Below are positions 51,418 to 61,185 of a stretch of 64,000 nt of DNA, piece by piece. The DNA is from Sulfurimonas sp. HSL-3221. Lineage in GTDB: Bacteria > Campylobacterota > Campylobacteria > Campylobacterales > Sulfurimonadaceae. The notes below the pieces were generated by a model. It was not told the origin of the DNA, searched no databases, and saw nothing but the letters and a program-made list of their open reading frames with translations. The DNA lies in assembly GCF_021044585.1 (NCBI RefSeq), contig NZ_CP087998.1, positions 1,798,001 through 1,862,000 of the forward strand, given 5' to 3'. Positions within the stretch are counted from its first letter, which is position 1, and each line of letters opens with the position of its first letter. Made by a program: the position numbers and the translations under genes.

Positions 51418-53067
51418 TTAGTGGCTGACGGCGCCTTCGGCACCGATACCAGTCTGTGAACGGATGTTCTGGGCCTCGAAGGCTTCGCGTTCGTTCTCGC
51501 CGTCCGCACTTTTGTCGGTGATGGAGAAGAACCAGATCCCAGCAAAGGCGACCGTGACGGAGAAGAGCGCCGGGTACTTGTACGGGAAGACCGCTTCGGC
51601 ATTGCCGAGGATCTGGACCCAGACGATCGGCCCCAGGATCACCAGCAGTACCGCCGTCGCCAGACCGAGCGAACCGCCGATGACGGCACCGCGCGTCGTC
51701 AGTCTTTTCCAGAACATGGAGAGGAAGAGCACCGGGAAGTTCGCGGATGCGGCGATGGCAAAGGCCAGACCGACCATGAACGCGATGTTCTGCTTCTCAA
51801 ACGCAATCCCCAGCAGGATCGCAACGATCCCCATGACGACGACGGCGATCTTGGAGATGCGCATCTCCTGCATCTCATCAACTTCTCCGCGGCGGAAGAC
51901 GTTGGCGTAGAGGTCGTGGCTGATCGCCGAAGCGCCCGCCAGGGTCAGACCGGAGACGACCGCGAGGATCGTCGCGAAGGCCACCGCCGAGATGAAGCCG
52001 AGGAAGAAGTTCCCGCCGACCGCGTGGCTGAGGTGGATCGCCGCCATGTTGTTACCGCCGAGCAGTGTGCCCGCCGCATCAAGGTAGTGCGGGTTGGTCG
52101 CCACCATGACAATCGCCCCGAACCCGATGATGAAGGTCAGGATATAGAAATAGCCGATGAAACCGGTCGCATAGAAGACCGACTTGCGTGCCTCTTTCGC
52201 GTCGGAGACGGTAAAGAAGCGCATCAGGATATGCGGCAAACCCGCCGTACCGAACATCAGCGCGATACCGAGGCTGATCGCGGAGACCGGGTCGCTGACC
52301 AGGCCGCCCGGGCTCATGATGGCGTCATGGGTGCTGTGGACCTCGACCGCCTTCGCGAAGAGCGCTTCAAAGCTGAAACCGAAATGCGCCATAACGGCGA
52401 TCGCCATAAAGGTCGCACCGGAGAGCAGCAGCCCCGCCTTGATGATCTGGACCCACGTCGTCGCCAGCATCCCGCCAAAGGTGACGTAGAGAATCATCAG
52501 GACACCGACCAGGATGACCGCGACCTCGTACGGCAGACCGAAGAGGATCTGGATCAGTTTGCCCGAACCGACCATCTGCGCGATCAGGTAGAGCGTGACG
52601 GTCGCAATGGAGCCGAAAGCCGCCAGGGTACGGATCGGTGTCTGTCTCAGACGGAAAGAGGCGACGTCGGCGAAGGTGTACTTGCCGAGGTTGCGCAGGC
52701 GCTCCGCGACGAGGAAAAGGATCAGCGGCCAGCCGACCAGGAAACCGATGGAGTAGATCAGCCCGTCATACCCTTTGAGGAAGACGAGGCCGGAGATCCC
52801 CAGGAACGATGCGGCGGACATGTAGTCGCCGGCAATCGCCATCCCGTTCTGGAAGCCCGTAATGCCGCCGCCGGCGGTGTAGAAGTCCTTGGCCGTTTTC
52901 GTGCGTTTTGCCGCCCAGTAGGTGATCCCCAGCGTCGCACCGACGAAGACGAGGAACATCACGATCGCGGAGACGTTCAGCGGCTGTTTTTCCACCGCAC
53001 CCTCAATGGCGCCCGATGCCATCAGCGTAGACGCTGCGGCCGTCAGAAGAAGGAGAAGACGTTTCAT
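51418..53067 (-). CDS. actP: Cation/acetate symporter ActP
   Basis: A 549-residue sodium:solute symporter family protein with about 13 membrane segments and an N-terminal leader. Characteristic pieces are [34 protein letters not shown], and [27 protein letters not shown]. ActP imports acetate and related short acids. It is preceded by a DUF485 gene overlapping by 4 bases, as in the yjcH-actP pair. Confidence 0.94.
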   Translation of the reverse strand: MKRLLLLLTAAASTLMASGAIEGAVEKQPLNVSAIVMFLVFVGATLGITYWAAKRTKTAKDFYTAGGGITGFQNGMAIAGDYMSAASFLGISGLVFLKGYDGLIYSIGFLVGWPLILFLVAERLRNLGKYTFADVASFRLRQTPIRTLAAFGSIATVTLYLIAQMVGSGKLIQILFGLPYEVAVILVGVLMILYVTFGGMLATTWVQIIKAGLLLSGATFMAIAVMAHFGFSFEALFAKAVEVHSTHDAIMSPGGLVSDPVSAISLGIALMFGTAGLPHILMRFFTVSDAKEARKSVFYATGFIGYFYILTFIIGFGAIVMVATNPHYLDAAGTLLGGNNMAAIHLSHAVGGNFFLGFISAVAFATILAVVSGLTLAGASAISHDLYANVFRRGEVDEMQEMRISKIAVVVMGIVAILLGIAFEKQNIAFMVGLAFAIAASANFPVLFLSMFWKRLTTRGAVIGGSLGLATAVLLVILGPIVWVQILGNAEAVFPYKYPALFSVTVAFAGIWFFSITDKSADGENEREAFEAQNIRSQTGIGAEGAVSH

Positions 53068-53396
53068 TCCGCCCCCTTTGCCATGTCGCGCTCGAGTTCG
53101 GCGCGCACCTCGCGGTTAAGATCGTCGAACTCGCCGTTGGCGCGCTTGACGTAAATCCCCGTCAGGACGAAGGCGATGAAAATAATCGCGACACCGACCG
53201 GGATGCCGACCGTCGTGACCCCCGTCTCGCTCAGCGGCGTGCCGAGCAGCGACGGGTCAAAGGCGATGGTGAGGATAAAGGTGAAATAGACCACCAGCAT
53301 CACGATCGAAAGCTTCCAGGCAAAGGCGCTGCGCGTCTTCACCAACTCCTGGTACTTCGGATTGTTCTTAATATGTTCAACCATTTCGTTCGTCAT
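53064..53396 (-). CDS. DUF485 membrane protein (YjcH-like)
   Basis: A 110-residue protein with two membrane segments (about 28-48 and 63-85) and a charged C-terminal tail ([16 protein letters not shown]). DUF485 proteins accompany acetate symporters. It overlaps actP by 4 bases and follows the porin by 13. Confidence 0.9.
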   Translation of the reverse strand: MTNEMVEHIKNNPKYQELVKTRSAFAWKLSIVMLVVYFTFILTIAFDPSLLGTPLSETGVTTVGIPVGVAIIFIAFVLTGIYVKRANGEFDDLNREVRAELERDMAKGAE

Positions 53397-53409
53397 GATC
53401 GTCCTTTAA

Positions 53410-54813
53410 TTAAAAGTTATAGTTTACAATAAACCGGTATTCGTCCCAATTGACGGTTTTCGCCGCGCTGTCGTAGAACTTGTCGGGGAAGTTCCCGCGC
53501 AGTCTCAGCTGCAGGTTCTTCACCGCCTCAGGGTAGTACTGGATGTCAAAGCCCGGTTCCGCCGCCGTCCAGGCATATCCTCCGGTCACGGTGCCGTTCA
53601 CGTCTTTGACAACGGAGTAACCGTTGTTTTTGTCCATGTCGAATGCGACGTAGTAGGCCGCCACGCTCAGGTTGACGCCCTGCTCTTTAAAGGAGTAGGC
53701 CACCGCCCCTTTATAGGCTTTGGTCCCCGCCATGAACTGGTGGCGCGTCACCATCCCCTGCGTATATGCCGGCATCCCGCCCCAGGGCGTGATCACAGCA
53801 TTGGCATAGGACTGGGTGCCGGTGATATCGGCATCGCTGTTCGCGGTTGTCTGCGAGTAGGCGGCATAGGCGCTGAAACCATGGTACTTCGCCCCGAGCT
53901 TCACCGCACCGTAGAGGCTGTCTATTTTGCCGTCGCCGCCGAGGTTCTGAAGCAGGTTGTCACCGACGTTATTCTCTTTGATCAGCTGGGCGCTCACAAA
54001 GGGTTGCACCTCCGGGTTGAGCAGACATTTCCAGCTCAGACTCCCCTCGGCATAGAAGGCGTTGAGAATGTCCCAGGCGTAGTAGTCCCACACCTGGAGG
54101 CTCAGATGCTCATCCTTATAGACCGCCGCAAGCGTCGTGATGCCCGGCGTCGTCTCGCCGACGGCCCAGCTCCCCACATTGGCGAAGTCGCCGCCGTATT
54201 TGGGGTAGTTGGCCGCAATCGGCGAATACCCCGACGTGGCGCCGAGAATCCCGCCGCCCGTGTAGATGTTCGAGAAGCTGCCCGGGGCGAACTTCGTGAT
54301 GTGCGCCGCGACGAAACTCGTGTTCGCGAGGCTGCTGTTCGTATAGACATACGCCTCGAAGAAACTCGGAAGCATCCGTGCATCGTCGGCGGCGGCCATC
54401 GGCGTATTGAGAGACTGGCGTCCCAGTTTCAGGTTGCTCGCGCCCATCTTCAGGTTGACATAGGCCTCGCCGAAGATGCTGTAGCTCTTGTAGCCGTTGC
54501 CGAACAGGGAGGGATCGACCTTCCCTTCGGAAGCGGAACCGTATTCGAGCCCCTGAAAGATCCGGTTCGTCGTATAGGCCGATGCCCCGAGGCTCACGCC
54601 TGCGAGCGCGTCCGTCTCATAACCCAGGTGCCCGCCCAGCGCCGTTGCGTTACGATGCGGTGCCCCGTCGTAGCCGGAGTAGTCCCGGTCGACATAGAAG
54701 GCGCGGATTTGCCCGCTTGTTTTGCCGTTTGCAAACATCGCGGCGATATCGTCGGCCGCGTTGGCGGTAACGAGCGCAGCGGCGATGCCGGACAAAAGTA
54801 ACGTTTTTCTCAT
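53410..54813 (-). CDS. OprD-like porin of the acetate locus
   Basis: Start at 54813 (MRKTLLLSGIAAALVTANA) after AAGGAG gives 467 residues; the frame opens earlier at 54927. Signal peptide, then alternating beta strands and a C-terminal WDEYRFIVNYNF with terminal Phe, as in outer-membrane porins of the Campylobacterota OprD type. It is the promoter-proximal gene of the acetate uptake operon, likely aiding entry of acetate or other small acids. Confidence 0.82.
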   Translation of the reverse strand: MRKTLLLSGIAAALVTANAADDIAAMFANGKTSGQIRAFYVDRDYSGYDGAPHRNATALGGHLGYETDALAGVSLGASAYTTNRIFQGLEYGSASEGKVDPSLFGNGYKSYSIFGEAYVNLKMGASNLKLGRQSLNTPMAAADDARMLPSFFEAYVYTNSSLANTSFVAAHITKFAPGSFSNIYTGGGILGATSGYSPIAANYPKYGGDFANVGSWAVGETTPGITTLAAVYKDEHLSLQVWDYYAWDILNAFYAEGSLSWKCLLNPEVQPFVSAQLIKENNVGDNLLQNLGGDGKIDSLYGAVKLGAKYHGFSAYAAYSQTTANSDADITGTQSYANAVITPWGGMPAYTQGMVTRHQFMAGTKAYKGAVAYSFKEQGVNLSVAAYYVAFDMDKNNGYSVVKDVNGTVTGGYAWTAAEPGFDIQYYPEAVKNLQLRLRGNFPDKFYDSAAKTVNWDEYRFIVNYNF

Positions 54814-54951
54814 AGTCTCTCCTTGTACTCCCAGCACATTAAGAGAGGAACGTAGCGCGAACATAGCAATAGGAATCTGGCGGAAAAAAATACGGATTTT
54901 CAGCAAAATGTGGAAAAAAAGTAACACTTTTCCGGCCGTGGCGGCCGGGGG

Positions 54952-55611
54952 TCAGCGTGAGGTGATCATATAACCCATGGCCCGGATATTCTGGATGAAA
55001 TCCTCTTTGAGCCCCTTCTTCAGGCGGTTTACCTCGGCACGGATCGTAGCATTGTCGATGATCGCCTCGTCCCAGACGTAGATGCGGAATGTTTCGAAAT
55101 CGACCACCCGGTTCATATTGCGGGCGAGCAGGTCGATGATCTGGTGCTGGCGCCGGGTGAGCGTCTGCGGTTCGTTGTCGAACAGCAGGGTCTCGTTGAG
55201 CATATCGTAGCTGTAGCGTTTGGAGAGACGCAGGTGTTTGCGCTGGTCCGGCGGGACGTCGCGCATGACCCGGTTGATGTGCAAGAGAAGCTCCTGCAGG
55301 TGGAAGGGCTTTTTGAGGTAGTCGAAACAGCCCAGCTCGTACGCCTTCGAGATCTCGGCGATGTCGGTCTGCGCACTCGTAAAGATCGCGGGCACGGCGA
55401 TCTTCGCCGCATTGAGACGTTCAAGCAGGCTCAGGCCGTCGATGGAGGGGACGTTGATATCGAGGATCAGCAGGTCGTACCCCCCCTTCATAATGGCCTC
55501 CAGGGCCTCCGCCCCGTCGACGAAGGCGTCGACCCTGTGGTTATGCATCTGCAGGTACTCGCTCACGGCGCCTTGCAGCATCACCTCATCTTCAAGCAGC
55601 AGAATTCTCAT
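54952..55611 (-). CDS. OmpR-family response regulator of the acetate locus
   Basis: AAAGGGGGG before the ATG at 55611 gives 219 residues. Receiver with ED at 8-9, phosphoacceptor Asp51 in LLILDINVPSIDG, switch region YLKKPFHLQEL; the C-terminal winged helix includes LTRRQHQIIDLLARN and EVNRLKKGLKED. Its start lies 20 bases inside the kinase gene. Likely controls the porin-actP operon downstream. Confidence 0.9.
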   Translation of the reverse strand: MRILLLEDEVMLQGAVSEYLQMHNHRVDAFVDGAEALEAIMKGGYDLLILDINVPSIDGLSLLERLNAAKIAVPAIFTSAQTDIAEISKAYELGCFDYLKKPFHLQELLLHINRVMRDVPPDQRKHLRLSKRYSYDMLNETLLFDNEPQTLTRRQHQIIDLLARNMNRVVDFETFRIYVWDEAIIDNATIRAEVNRLKKGLKEDFIQNIRAMGYMITSR

Positions 55612-57220
55612 CGCACCCCCCTTTCGCAATAATATAGGTAAAGGCCGTCACCCCCGCCTCGGAACTGATCTCCGTCTCGATGCCGTACTTGTTGCAGATA
55701 GACTTGACAAGGTGCAGCCCCAGCCCGAAGCCGCTCAGCTCGTCCGCTTCCCGGTAGAAGGCTTCGAAGACCTTCTCCGGGCGGTCGATGGGGTTCGAGC
55801 GCGTCGTAAACCGCATCCGGGCCGTCTGCGCCACCACCTCCAGCTCGACGTCGACGGTGCTGTCGGGATAGGCGTACTTGATGGCGTTGGAGAGGTTGTT
55901 GTCGACGAGGCGCCGCAGCTCCTCTTCGTTGATGCAGACCGGGACCACCTCCGCGATCCTTGCCGCCACTTTCAGGCGGTTTGCCGCCATGACGCTCTCG
56001 AAGAATGCCAGCCGCCTCTGCAAAAAAGCCCCCAGGTCGATCGTGTCGGAGGGGTAGTCGATCCGCTCTTTTTTGACCATGTAGCGCAGGTCGTCGAAGA
56101 TCGTATGCAGCATTTTTGCCGCCGCTTCGATATGGCCGAGGTAGCGGTCCTCGCCGTGCATGTGGCGGTAGAGGTCGATCTGCGTCATGATCACCGCCAG
56201 CGGGGTGTTAACCTCGTGGATAGACTGCTTGATAAAAGCGTCCTGCGACTGCACGAGCTGGTCGCTGAACGCCTTCTCCTTCTGCAGTTTGGCCGTTTTG
56301 TCCCGCACTTTCTGCTCCAGAGAGGCGTTGAGTTCGGAAAGCTCGAGGTTGCGGCTGTGGATCGTGTCGACCATCGCGTTGACGTGAACGACCAGGGTCT
56401 GGAACTCCGCGATCCGGATCTGCTCACGTTCGATGACGACGTAGCGCGACGCGGCAAGGGAGAAGAAGTCGCTGAAGGTGCGGATCTCGTCGCGCAGTAC
56501 CTTGTTGATCAGTTTGATCCCGCTCAGCGCCAGGGCGAAGAGGATGGCACTGAGGGTGAGGATCTCCATCACGTACTTGATAAGCTGGTCGCGCTTTTGC
56601 AGCTTCTTCTCCGCGATCAGGGCATCGATATCGTCTAGGTAGACCCCCGTACCGATCAGCCACTGCCATGGTCCAAAGGCCACCGCCGTCGCAATCTTCG
56701 GGGAGAGCTTGCCCGTCGTCGGTTTCTCCCAGACGTAGTGGACGAATCCCCCGGAGCCTGCCGCCGCGATCAGTTCGCGCAGGATCTTCACTCCGTTCAC
56801 ATCCTCGATGTCCAGCATATCCTTGCCGTAGTTTTCCGGCTTGTTCGGGTCGTTGATGTTGATGCCCTCAAGGGTATAGACAAAGATGTACTTGCTGCCG
56901 TCGCCGCGGTCGTAGAGGGCGTTGATCGCGTCGATGATGTTGCGCTGGAGCACCGCCTCATCGAGCCGCCCGTGCCAACGTGCGTACTCGTGCTCGACGA
57001 AACTGAGCGCGCGCTGCGTCTCCTCGCGGATCAGCTCTTTCTGCTGCTGTAGGTAGGTTGCGCGCATCTGGGCCGCATCCCGGTCGAAATCACGGTACTC
57101 TTCGAAAATGACCAGCAGCGTAAAAAGCATCGCAAAGCAGAAGAGCGCCACAATGGCAAGGAAGTTGATCTTCTCCAGGCTGATCGTATGCCACAGGCCG
57201 TGCGATGCTTTTCTTTTCAC
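55592..57220 (-). CDS. Cache-domain sensor histidine kinase
   Basis: Start uncertain: GTG at 57220 (about 542 residues) or ATG at 57274; the longer frame to 57619 is not natural. Membrane segment 1 (about 17-37), a periplasmic Cache_2-like domain (YIFVYTLEGININDPNKPE, GPWQWLIGTGVYLDD), segment 2, a coiled region, then a phosphoacceptor HEVNTPLAVI and an ATPase domain (NNLSNAIKYAYPD, GFGLGLHLV). Cache_2 domains often bind small carboxylates, consistent with acetate sensing. Confidence 0.88.
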   Translation of the reverse strand: MKRKASHGLWHTISLEKINFLAIVALFCFAMLFTLLVIFEEYRDFDRDAAQMRATYLQQQKELIREETQRALSFVEHEYARWHGRLDEAVLQRNIIDAINALYDRGDGSKYIFVYTLEGININDPNKPENYGKDMLDIEDVNGVKILRELIAAAGSGGFVHYVWEKPTTGKLSPKIATAVAFGPWQWLIGTGVYLDDIDALIAEKKLQKRDQLIKYVMEILTLSAILFALALSGIKLINKVLRDEIRTFSDFFSLAASRYVVIEREQIRIAEFQTLVVHVNAMVDTIHSRNLELSELNASLEQKVRDKTAKLQKEKAFSDQLVQSQDAFIKQSIHEVNTPLAVIMTQIDLYRHMHGEDRYLGHIEAAAKMLHTIFDDLRYMVKKERIDYPSDTIDLGAFLQRRLAFFESVMAANRLKVAARIAEVVPVCINEEELRRLVDNNLSNAIKYAYPDSTVDVELEVVAQTARMRFTTRSNPIDRPEKVFEAFYREADELSGFGLGLHLVKSICNKYGIETEISSEAGVTAFTYIIAKGGCDENSAA

Positions 57221-57351
57221 TGTCTCATATTCCGTTTCCCCATTAACTGAAATGAAGTTTATCCTAAATCTCATGCGGAACAAATCACGGCAGAAAACAT
57301 ATTGGCAGGATTCTTTAGGGACGCTACAGCATCCTGCGACGCTCCCGGTGT

Positions 57352-57357
57352 TATAAT
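57352..57357 (+). promoter_or_regulatory. -10 element in the divergent gap
   Basis: TATAAT at 57352-57357 precedes the outer-membrane gene at 57472 by about 115 bases; the divergent kinase promoter must lie in the same 250-base region. No clear -35 was found. Confidence 0.5.
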
Positions 57358-57471
57358 GTGAAGTCAAACACGCCGGCCAGAAGCATCTCTTCCGTCTACG
57401 GTCATGGACGGAACAGCCTTCATTGCGACGGAAGCACACTCGCCGGCACCCAAATTTATCCAGAGGAAGAG

Positions 57472-59064
57472 ATGCGCCCTTTGCCACTGCCTGCCGCTTC
57501 CCAGACATTAAAAAGCGTCCGAACCATGCTGTTGGCGCTTCTCGCATCGCAAGCAGTGCTGCTTGCATCTGATCTTCCGCAGCAGCCGCTTTCCAACGCG
57601 GACGACACCCTCGTTGCACAGCACGAACCGTATACCGAGCACGGATTGATCGTGGCCGACTACCAGGTGATCCCCCTCACGGGCAGCGGCACGATCGACC
57701 TGTTCGGGATGCGCTACCTCCAGCAGCTCAACAGCTGGCTCTCTTTCGGGGTCGGCTTCCATGCCCCCCTGGTCGAGGGGGATTACGGCGGCTTTATGAC
57801 CCTCGATGCCACGCTCCACGCCCAGTACACCCTCTATGAAGGGCTCTTCATCGACGCGGGGGCGACCGTCGGCGGCGGGGGCGGCGGTTCCAGCATTGAG
57901 CAAAGCAAAGAGCTCTCCGGTACGGGGGGATTCGGCATCGGCTATATCGGGTTGGGGTACGCCTTTGACAACGGCTTCTCGGCAGGAATAAACTACGCCC
58001 GCATCAAATTCAAAGCGTCGCAGATCGACAGCTCGCAGGTCAATTTCTTTATCGAGAAATCCGTCGATTACACCGCCGGTTCCTATGCCGATGCCGGCAA
58101 GATCGTTCCGGCCTTTTACGATCTGTTCTCTTCGCATGAGAAGATCCTGACCTTCGAAATGAACAACATCTTTCAGATCGACCCGCAAGGCACGAACCAG
58201 AAAACTATCAACACCCTCGCGCTGCAGTACTCCCATTTCCTCGATGACGCCAACTACCTCTTTATAGAAGCGGAAGTCGGTTACAGGGGGCGCCCGCTCT
58301 ACAACCAGATCCTTCCCGGTGCCGGCCACCGTTTCGCGCTCACCCCGCACCTGCACCTCTACGGCCAGATCGGCGTCGGGTCCGGGGGCTACTCGCCCGA
58401 ACTCATCGATACCGGCTCCGGGCTGCTGGTCTATCCCAAAGCCGCGTTGGAGTACCGGCTGAACGACGGCATCGGCCTGGCCATCACCGGGGGCTACCTG
58501 GCCGCGCCGACGGGCAGCTCTAGAAACTATACGGTCGGGGCCGCCCTCGACTACCACCTCTCGGCCGGACGGAAAAACACCCAGGAGTATGATTCGGCTA
58601 CGGCCCCGCGTTACAAGGGCTTCCGCCTCAGTATCTTTCCCCAGAGCGACCTCAACGTCAAGGTCGCCCACGCGGACCACCACGACATCCATATGCTCTC
58701 GGGACAGCTCGACGTGCTCTTGCATCAGAACTGGTACTTCGCGACCCAGGCCAGCATCGCCTACAACGACTTCAGGGAGTACCCGGGATACGGGGAGATA
58801 CTGGCGGGAATCGGGGTACAGAACCGCTACACCTCTTCCACGCGGTTTCAGAGTTTCTTCCAGTTGCTGCTCGGTACCAACGTCGACGGCGTCGTCTTCA
58901 AACCCTCCGTCGGGACAAGCTACACCCTCAGCGACAGGGCTGCGTTCTATGCTCAGGTGGGCCAGATCATCTCCGTGGACAGTGCGGGCCTCTACCGTGA
59001 GGAGAGGCCGTTCAGCGCGACATCCGTCGGTGCGGGTCTCAGCTACCGCTTTTCGCTTCCGTAA
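57472..59064 (+). CDS. Exported outer-membrane beta-barrel protein
   Basis: Start at 57472 behind GAGGAAGAG gives 530 residues; the frame opens at 57358. A leader ending LLASQAVLLAS is followed by two barrel-like halves: the first with GFGIGYIGLGYAFDNGFSAG and the second with GLSYRFSLP at the end. The layout suggests two tandem domains of similar barrel type. No family named. It is divergent from the acetate sensor kinase. Confidence 0.7.
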   Translation: MRPLPLPAASQTLKSVRTMLLALLASQAVLLASDLPQQPLSNADDTLVAQHEPYTEHGLIVADYQVIPLTGSGTIDLFGMRYLQQLNSWLSFGVGFHAPLVEGDYGGFMTLDATLHAQYTLYEGLFIDAGATVGGGGGGSSIEQSKELSGTGGFGIGYIGLGYAFDNGFSAGINYARIKFKASQIDSSQVNFFIEKSVDYTAGSYADAGKIVPAFYDLFSSHEKILTFEMNNIFQIDPQGTNQKTINTLALQYSHFLDDANYLFIEAEVGYRGRPLYNQILPGAGHRFALTPHLHLYGQIGVGSGGYSPELIDTGSGLLVYPKAALEYRLNDGIGLAITGGYLAAPTGSSRNYTVGAALDYHLSAGRKNTQEYDSATAPRYKGFRLSIFPQSDLNVKVAHADHHDIHMLSGQLDVLLHQNWYFATQASIAYNDFREYPGYGEILAGIGVQNRYTSSTRFQSFFQLLLGTNVDGVVFKPSVGTSYTLSDRAAFYAQVGQIISVDSAGLYREERPFSATSVGAGLSYRFSLP

Positions 59065-59141
59065 GCGCGGGCCTTCCCTTGGCCTACGCCCTTATCCGTG
59101 AGTAACCCGCTTTAGAAACCGCCCGTTAAGTTTTTCCCAAA

Positions 59142-59147
59142 TATAAT
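59142..59147 (+). promoter_or_regulatory. -10 element of the cyclophilin gene
   Basis: TATAAT lies 31 bases upstream of the cyclophilin ATG. No clear -35 hexamer is evident at the usual distance. Confidence 0.55.
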
Positions 59148-59177
59148 GCGGATTACATTACACAGGGAGCACTACAT

Positions 59178-59687
59178 ATGTTCGGTTTCGGAAAACAAGA
59201 ACTCAAGACCTACGACTACAGCGCCGAGGAGATGGCATCGTTCCAATGGGTAAAAATGACCACCAGCAAGGGTGTCATGTGGCTCAAACTCTACAACGAA
59301 GAGACGCCGAACACCGTCGCGAACTTCGCTTTCCTCGCCAAAGACGGCTACTACGACGGCCTCAACTTCCACCGCGTCATCCCGGGCTTCATGGCCCAGG
59401 GCGGCTGTCCTCACGGTACCGGTACCGGCGGTCCGGGCTGGAGCATCGCGTGTGAAACAGCCAACAACGTTCACAAGCACGTCAAAGGCACCCTCTCCAT
59501 GGCCCACGCAGGTCCGAACACCGGCGGCAGCCAGTTCTTCATCTGTTTCGTCCCCTGCCCGCACCTCGACGGCGTCCACACCGTCTTTGGCGGCATCGAA
59601 GCCGGTGACGCAGACTCCATGGCCGTGCTCGACAGCATTGCCGGCCAGGACAAGATCGAGAAAGTCGAGATTTTAGCGGAACGCTAA
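59178..59687 (+). CDS. Peptidyl-prolyl cis-trans isomerase (cyclophilin)
   Basis: The 169-residue protein has the cyclophilin core: [29 protein letters not shown], and [12 protein letters not shown] with the conserved catalytic Arg and aromatic positions. No signal peptide, so it is cytoplasmic. It assists protein folding by proline isomerisation. Single gene with its own promoter. Confidence 0.95.
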   Translation: MFGFGKQELKTYDYSAEEMASFQWVKMTTSKGVMWLKLYNEETPNTVANFAFLAKDGYYDGLNFHRVIPGFMAQGGCPHGTGTGGPGWSIACETANNVHKHVKGTLSMAHAGPNTGGSQFFICFVPCPHLDGVHTVFGGIEAGDADSMAVLDSIAGQDKIEKVEILAER

Positions 59688-59691
59688 CCGA

Positions 59692-59711
59692 GCAAAGCCC
59701 GGATAGCTGCG
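59692..59711. repeat. Intergenic repeat copy 2
   Basis: GCAAAGCCCGGATAGCTGCG, 18 of 20 identical to 51267-51286, begins 5 bases after the cyclophilin stop. The rest of the 161-base gap before queH is GC-rich and ends in TTGGCG/CGCCAA arms. Confidence 0.5.
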
Positions 59712-59848
59712 TTAACACTGGGTTGCGCTGCCCTCACTGCGTTGCGAAATTCCGCTCCGCTACATCGGCAGCAGGCGCACTGGAAGAAGTGCCCTCGGGG
59801 TGCCCGCGCGCCCTTGGCGCTTTCCGCCAACCGAGAAAGGAATGATTT

Positions 59849-60931
59849 ATGTTAGTGCATATTTGCTGTTCTGTTGACAGTCATTTCTTTCTTGAGAAAC
59901 TGCAGCACGACTACCCCGACGAGAAGCTGACCGGCTTCTTCTACGACCCCAACATCCACCCCTATTCCGAATACCGCCTGCGCTACCTTGACGTCCAGCG
60001 TTCGTGCAAGAAGCTCGGTATCGATCTGCTTGAAGGCGAATACGACTTCGAGACGTGGATGGATGCTGTCAGAGGATTGGAAAAAGAGCCGGAAAAAGGG
60101 GCGCGCTGCGAGGTCTGTTTCGACCGCCGTTTCGAGGTGAGCGCGAACAAAGCGCTGGAGCTGGGCGAAAAGCGGATGACGACGACCCTTTTGGTAAGCC
60201 CCCTCAAATCCCAGGAGCAGCTCAAACGCGTCGGCGACGCCTTCCACAAAGAGCACGGCGTCGAGTTCATCGCCGTCGACTACCGCGCCGCCGGCGGCAC
60301 TCAGGACCAGAGCCGGGTCACCAAGGAGCAGCAGCTCTACCGCCAGGACTACTGCGGCTGTCTCTTCGGACTGAGCATGCAGCGCGAGCACCAGGATCGC
60401 CTGATGGACGAGATGTTCTCCCCCGTAGACGGCCGCATCCTGCCCGCCTCCATCGAGGAGCGCCTCACCATGTACGAACAGCGGATGGCCCTGGAGGATG
60501 CGGGAAAGACCTACCGCATCGTCAAGCAGAAGTTCCTCAACTACCGCCAGTTCACCTGCCGCCTCACCCGGGGCAAAAGCGAATCCGTGCCAGCGTATGC
60601 CCTGCACTACTCGACCCTGCCGCGCAAACGCGCCAATGGAAAAATCGAGTATGAGCAGCACGGCATCCACTACTTCAACCGCGACGATATCCGATTCATC
60701 TCGATAGATGAGTTCAATAAAAGAGTGGCAACGTCGTACGCAAGCGTGACTGAACTGATCTTCAACCCGCCCGCGTTCGAAGACGAACTGGCATTGCGCC
60801 GGCAGCTTTGCGAAACGCCGTTCGACCTCACCCCGGTTATCGTTACGGACGAAAAACCCGAAGGCAAATACACCCTTTTCCTAGACGCCAAGGTCTACGA
60901 GGACACCAAAGAGCGGTTGATCATCGACTAA
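59849..60931 (+). CDS. queH: Epoxyqueuosine reductase QueH with C-terminal extension
   Basis: The 360-residue protein opens with the QueH core (about 1-200), including HICCSVDS (Cys6-Cys7), CEVCFDRRFE and DYCGCLFG, whose cysteines bind an Fe-S centre and metal. It catalyses the last step of queuosine synthesis on tRNA. The core family is about 200 residues; this protein has 160 more, with TYRIVKQKFLNYRQFTCRLTR and a LFLDAKVYED ending that I do not recognise. Confidence 0.9.
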   Translation: MLVHICCSVDSHFFLEKLQHDYPDEKLTGFFYDPNIHPYSEYRLRYLDVQRSCKKLGIDLLEGEYDFETWMDAVRGLEKEPEKGARCEVCFDRRFEVSANKALELGEKRMTTTLLVSPLKSQEQLKRVGDAFHKEHGVEFIAVDYRAAGGTQDQSRVTKEQQLYRQDYCGCLFGLSMQREHQDRLMDEMFSPVDGRILPASIEERLTMYEQRMALEDAGKTYRIVKQKFLNYRQFTCRLTRGKSESVPAYALHYSTLPRKRANGKIEYEQHGIHYFNRDDIRFISIDEFNKRVATSYASVTELIFNPPAFEDELALRRQLCETPFDLTPVIVTDEKPEGKYTLFLDAKVYEDTKERLIID

Positions 60932-60943
60932 AGCCGCTATCGA

Positions 60944-60966
60944 CGGTTCACTTTTACATTGAACCG
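60944..60966. terminator. Hairpin after queH
   Basis: CGGTTCA and TGAACCG arms with a 9-base loop lie 13 bases after the queH stop. No T-run follows; the 254-base gap to the YfiR-like gene is otherwise AT-rich in its right half. Confidence 0.4.
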
Positions 60967-61150
60967 CACAGTTACCGCAAATCACATCACACATGTCTGA
61001 GAGCTTTCTTACGCTAATCCGCCGAACCAGCCAAAAGTTTTTTTATCAACTCCGGATCTTGTGAAGCCGCACACGCTCTTCCCCCTAGATCCTTTGACAA
61101 CACACTTTTTGTCTTTTAAACACAAATTAACTTTAATTTCTAAACTCTTG

Positions 61151-61159
61151 TGTGATAAT
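61151..61159 (+). promoter_or_regulatory. Extended -10 of the YfiR-TonB receptor pair
   Basis: TGTGATAAT fits an extended -10 (TGn plus GATAAT), 27 bases upstream of the YfiR-like start. No Fur box or other operator was recognised in the AT-rich region. Confidence 0.5.
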
Positions 61160-61185
61160 GGCGCGACAAAAGGGGTGGGGGCTGC

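Noticed and set aside
57275-57619. Upstream extension of the Cache kinase
   Set aside because: It would run into the divergent outer-membrane gene and has no domain. A start near 57220-57274 fits the membrane segment.
59065-59177. Possible small RNA between the outer-membrane gene and cyclophilin
   Set aside because: Only a promoter element is visible; there is no terminator-like hairpin to bound a transcript.
60967-61150. Possible tRNA or riboswitch in the gap after queH
   Set aside because: No cloverleaf arms or conserved riboswitch core could be traced. Only a loose GGATCT/AGATCC pairing is present.
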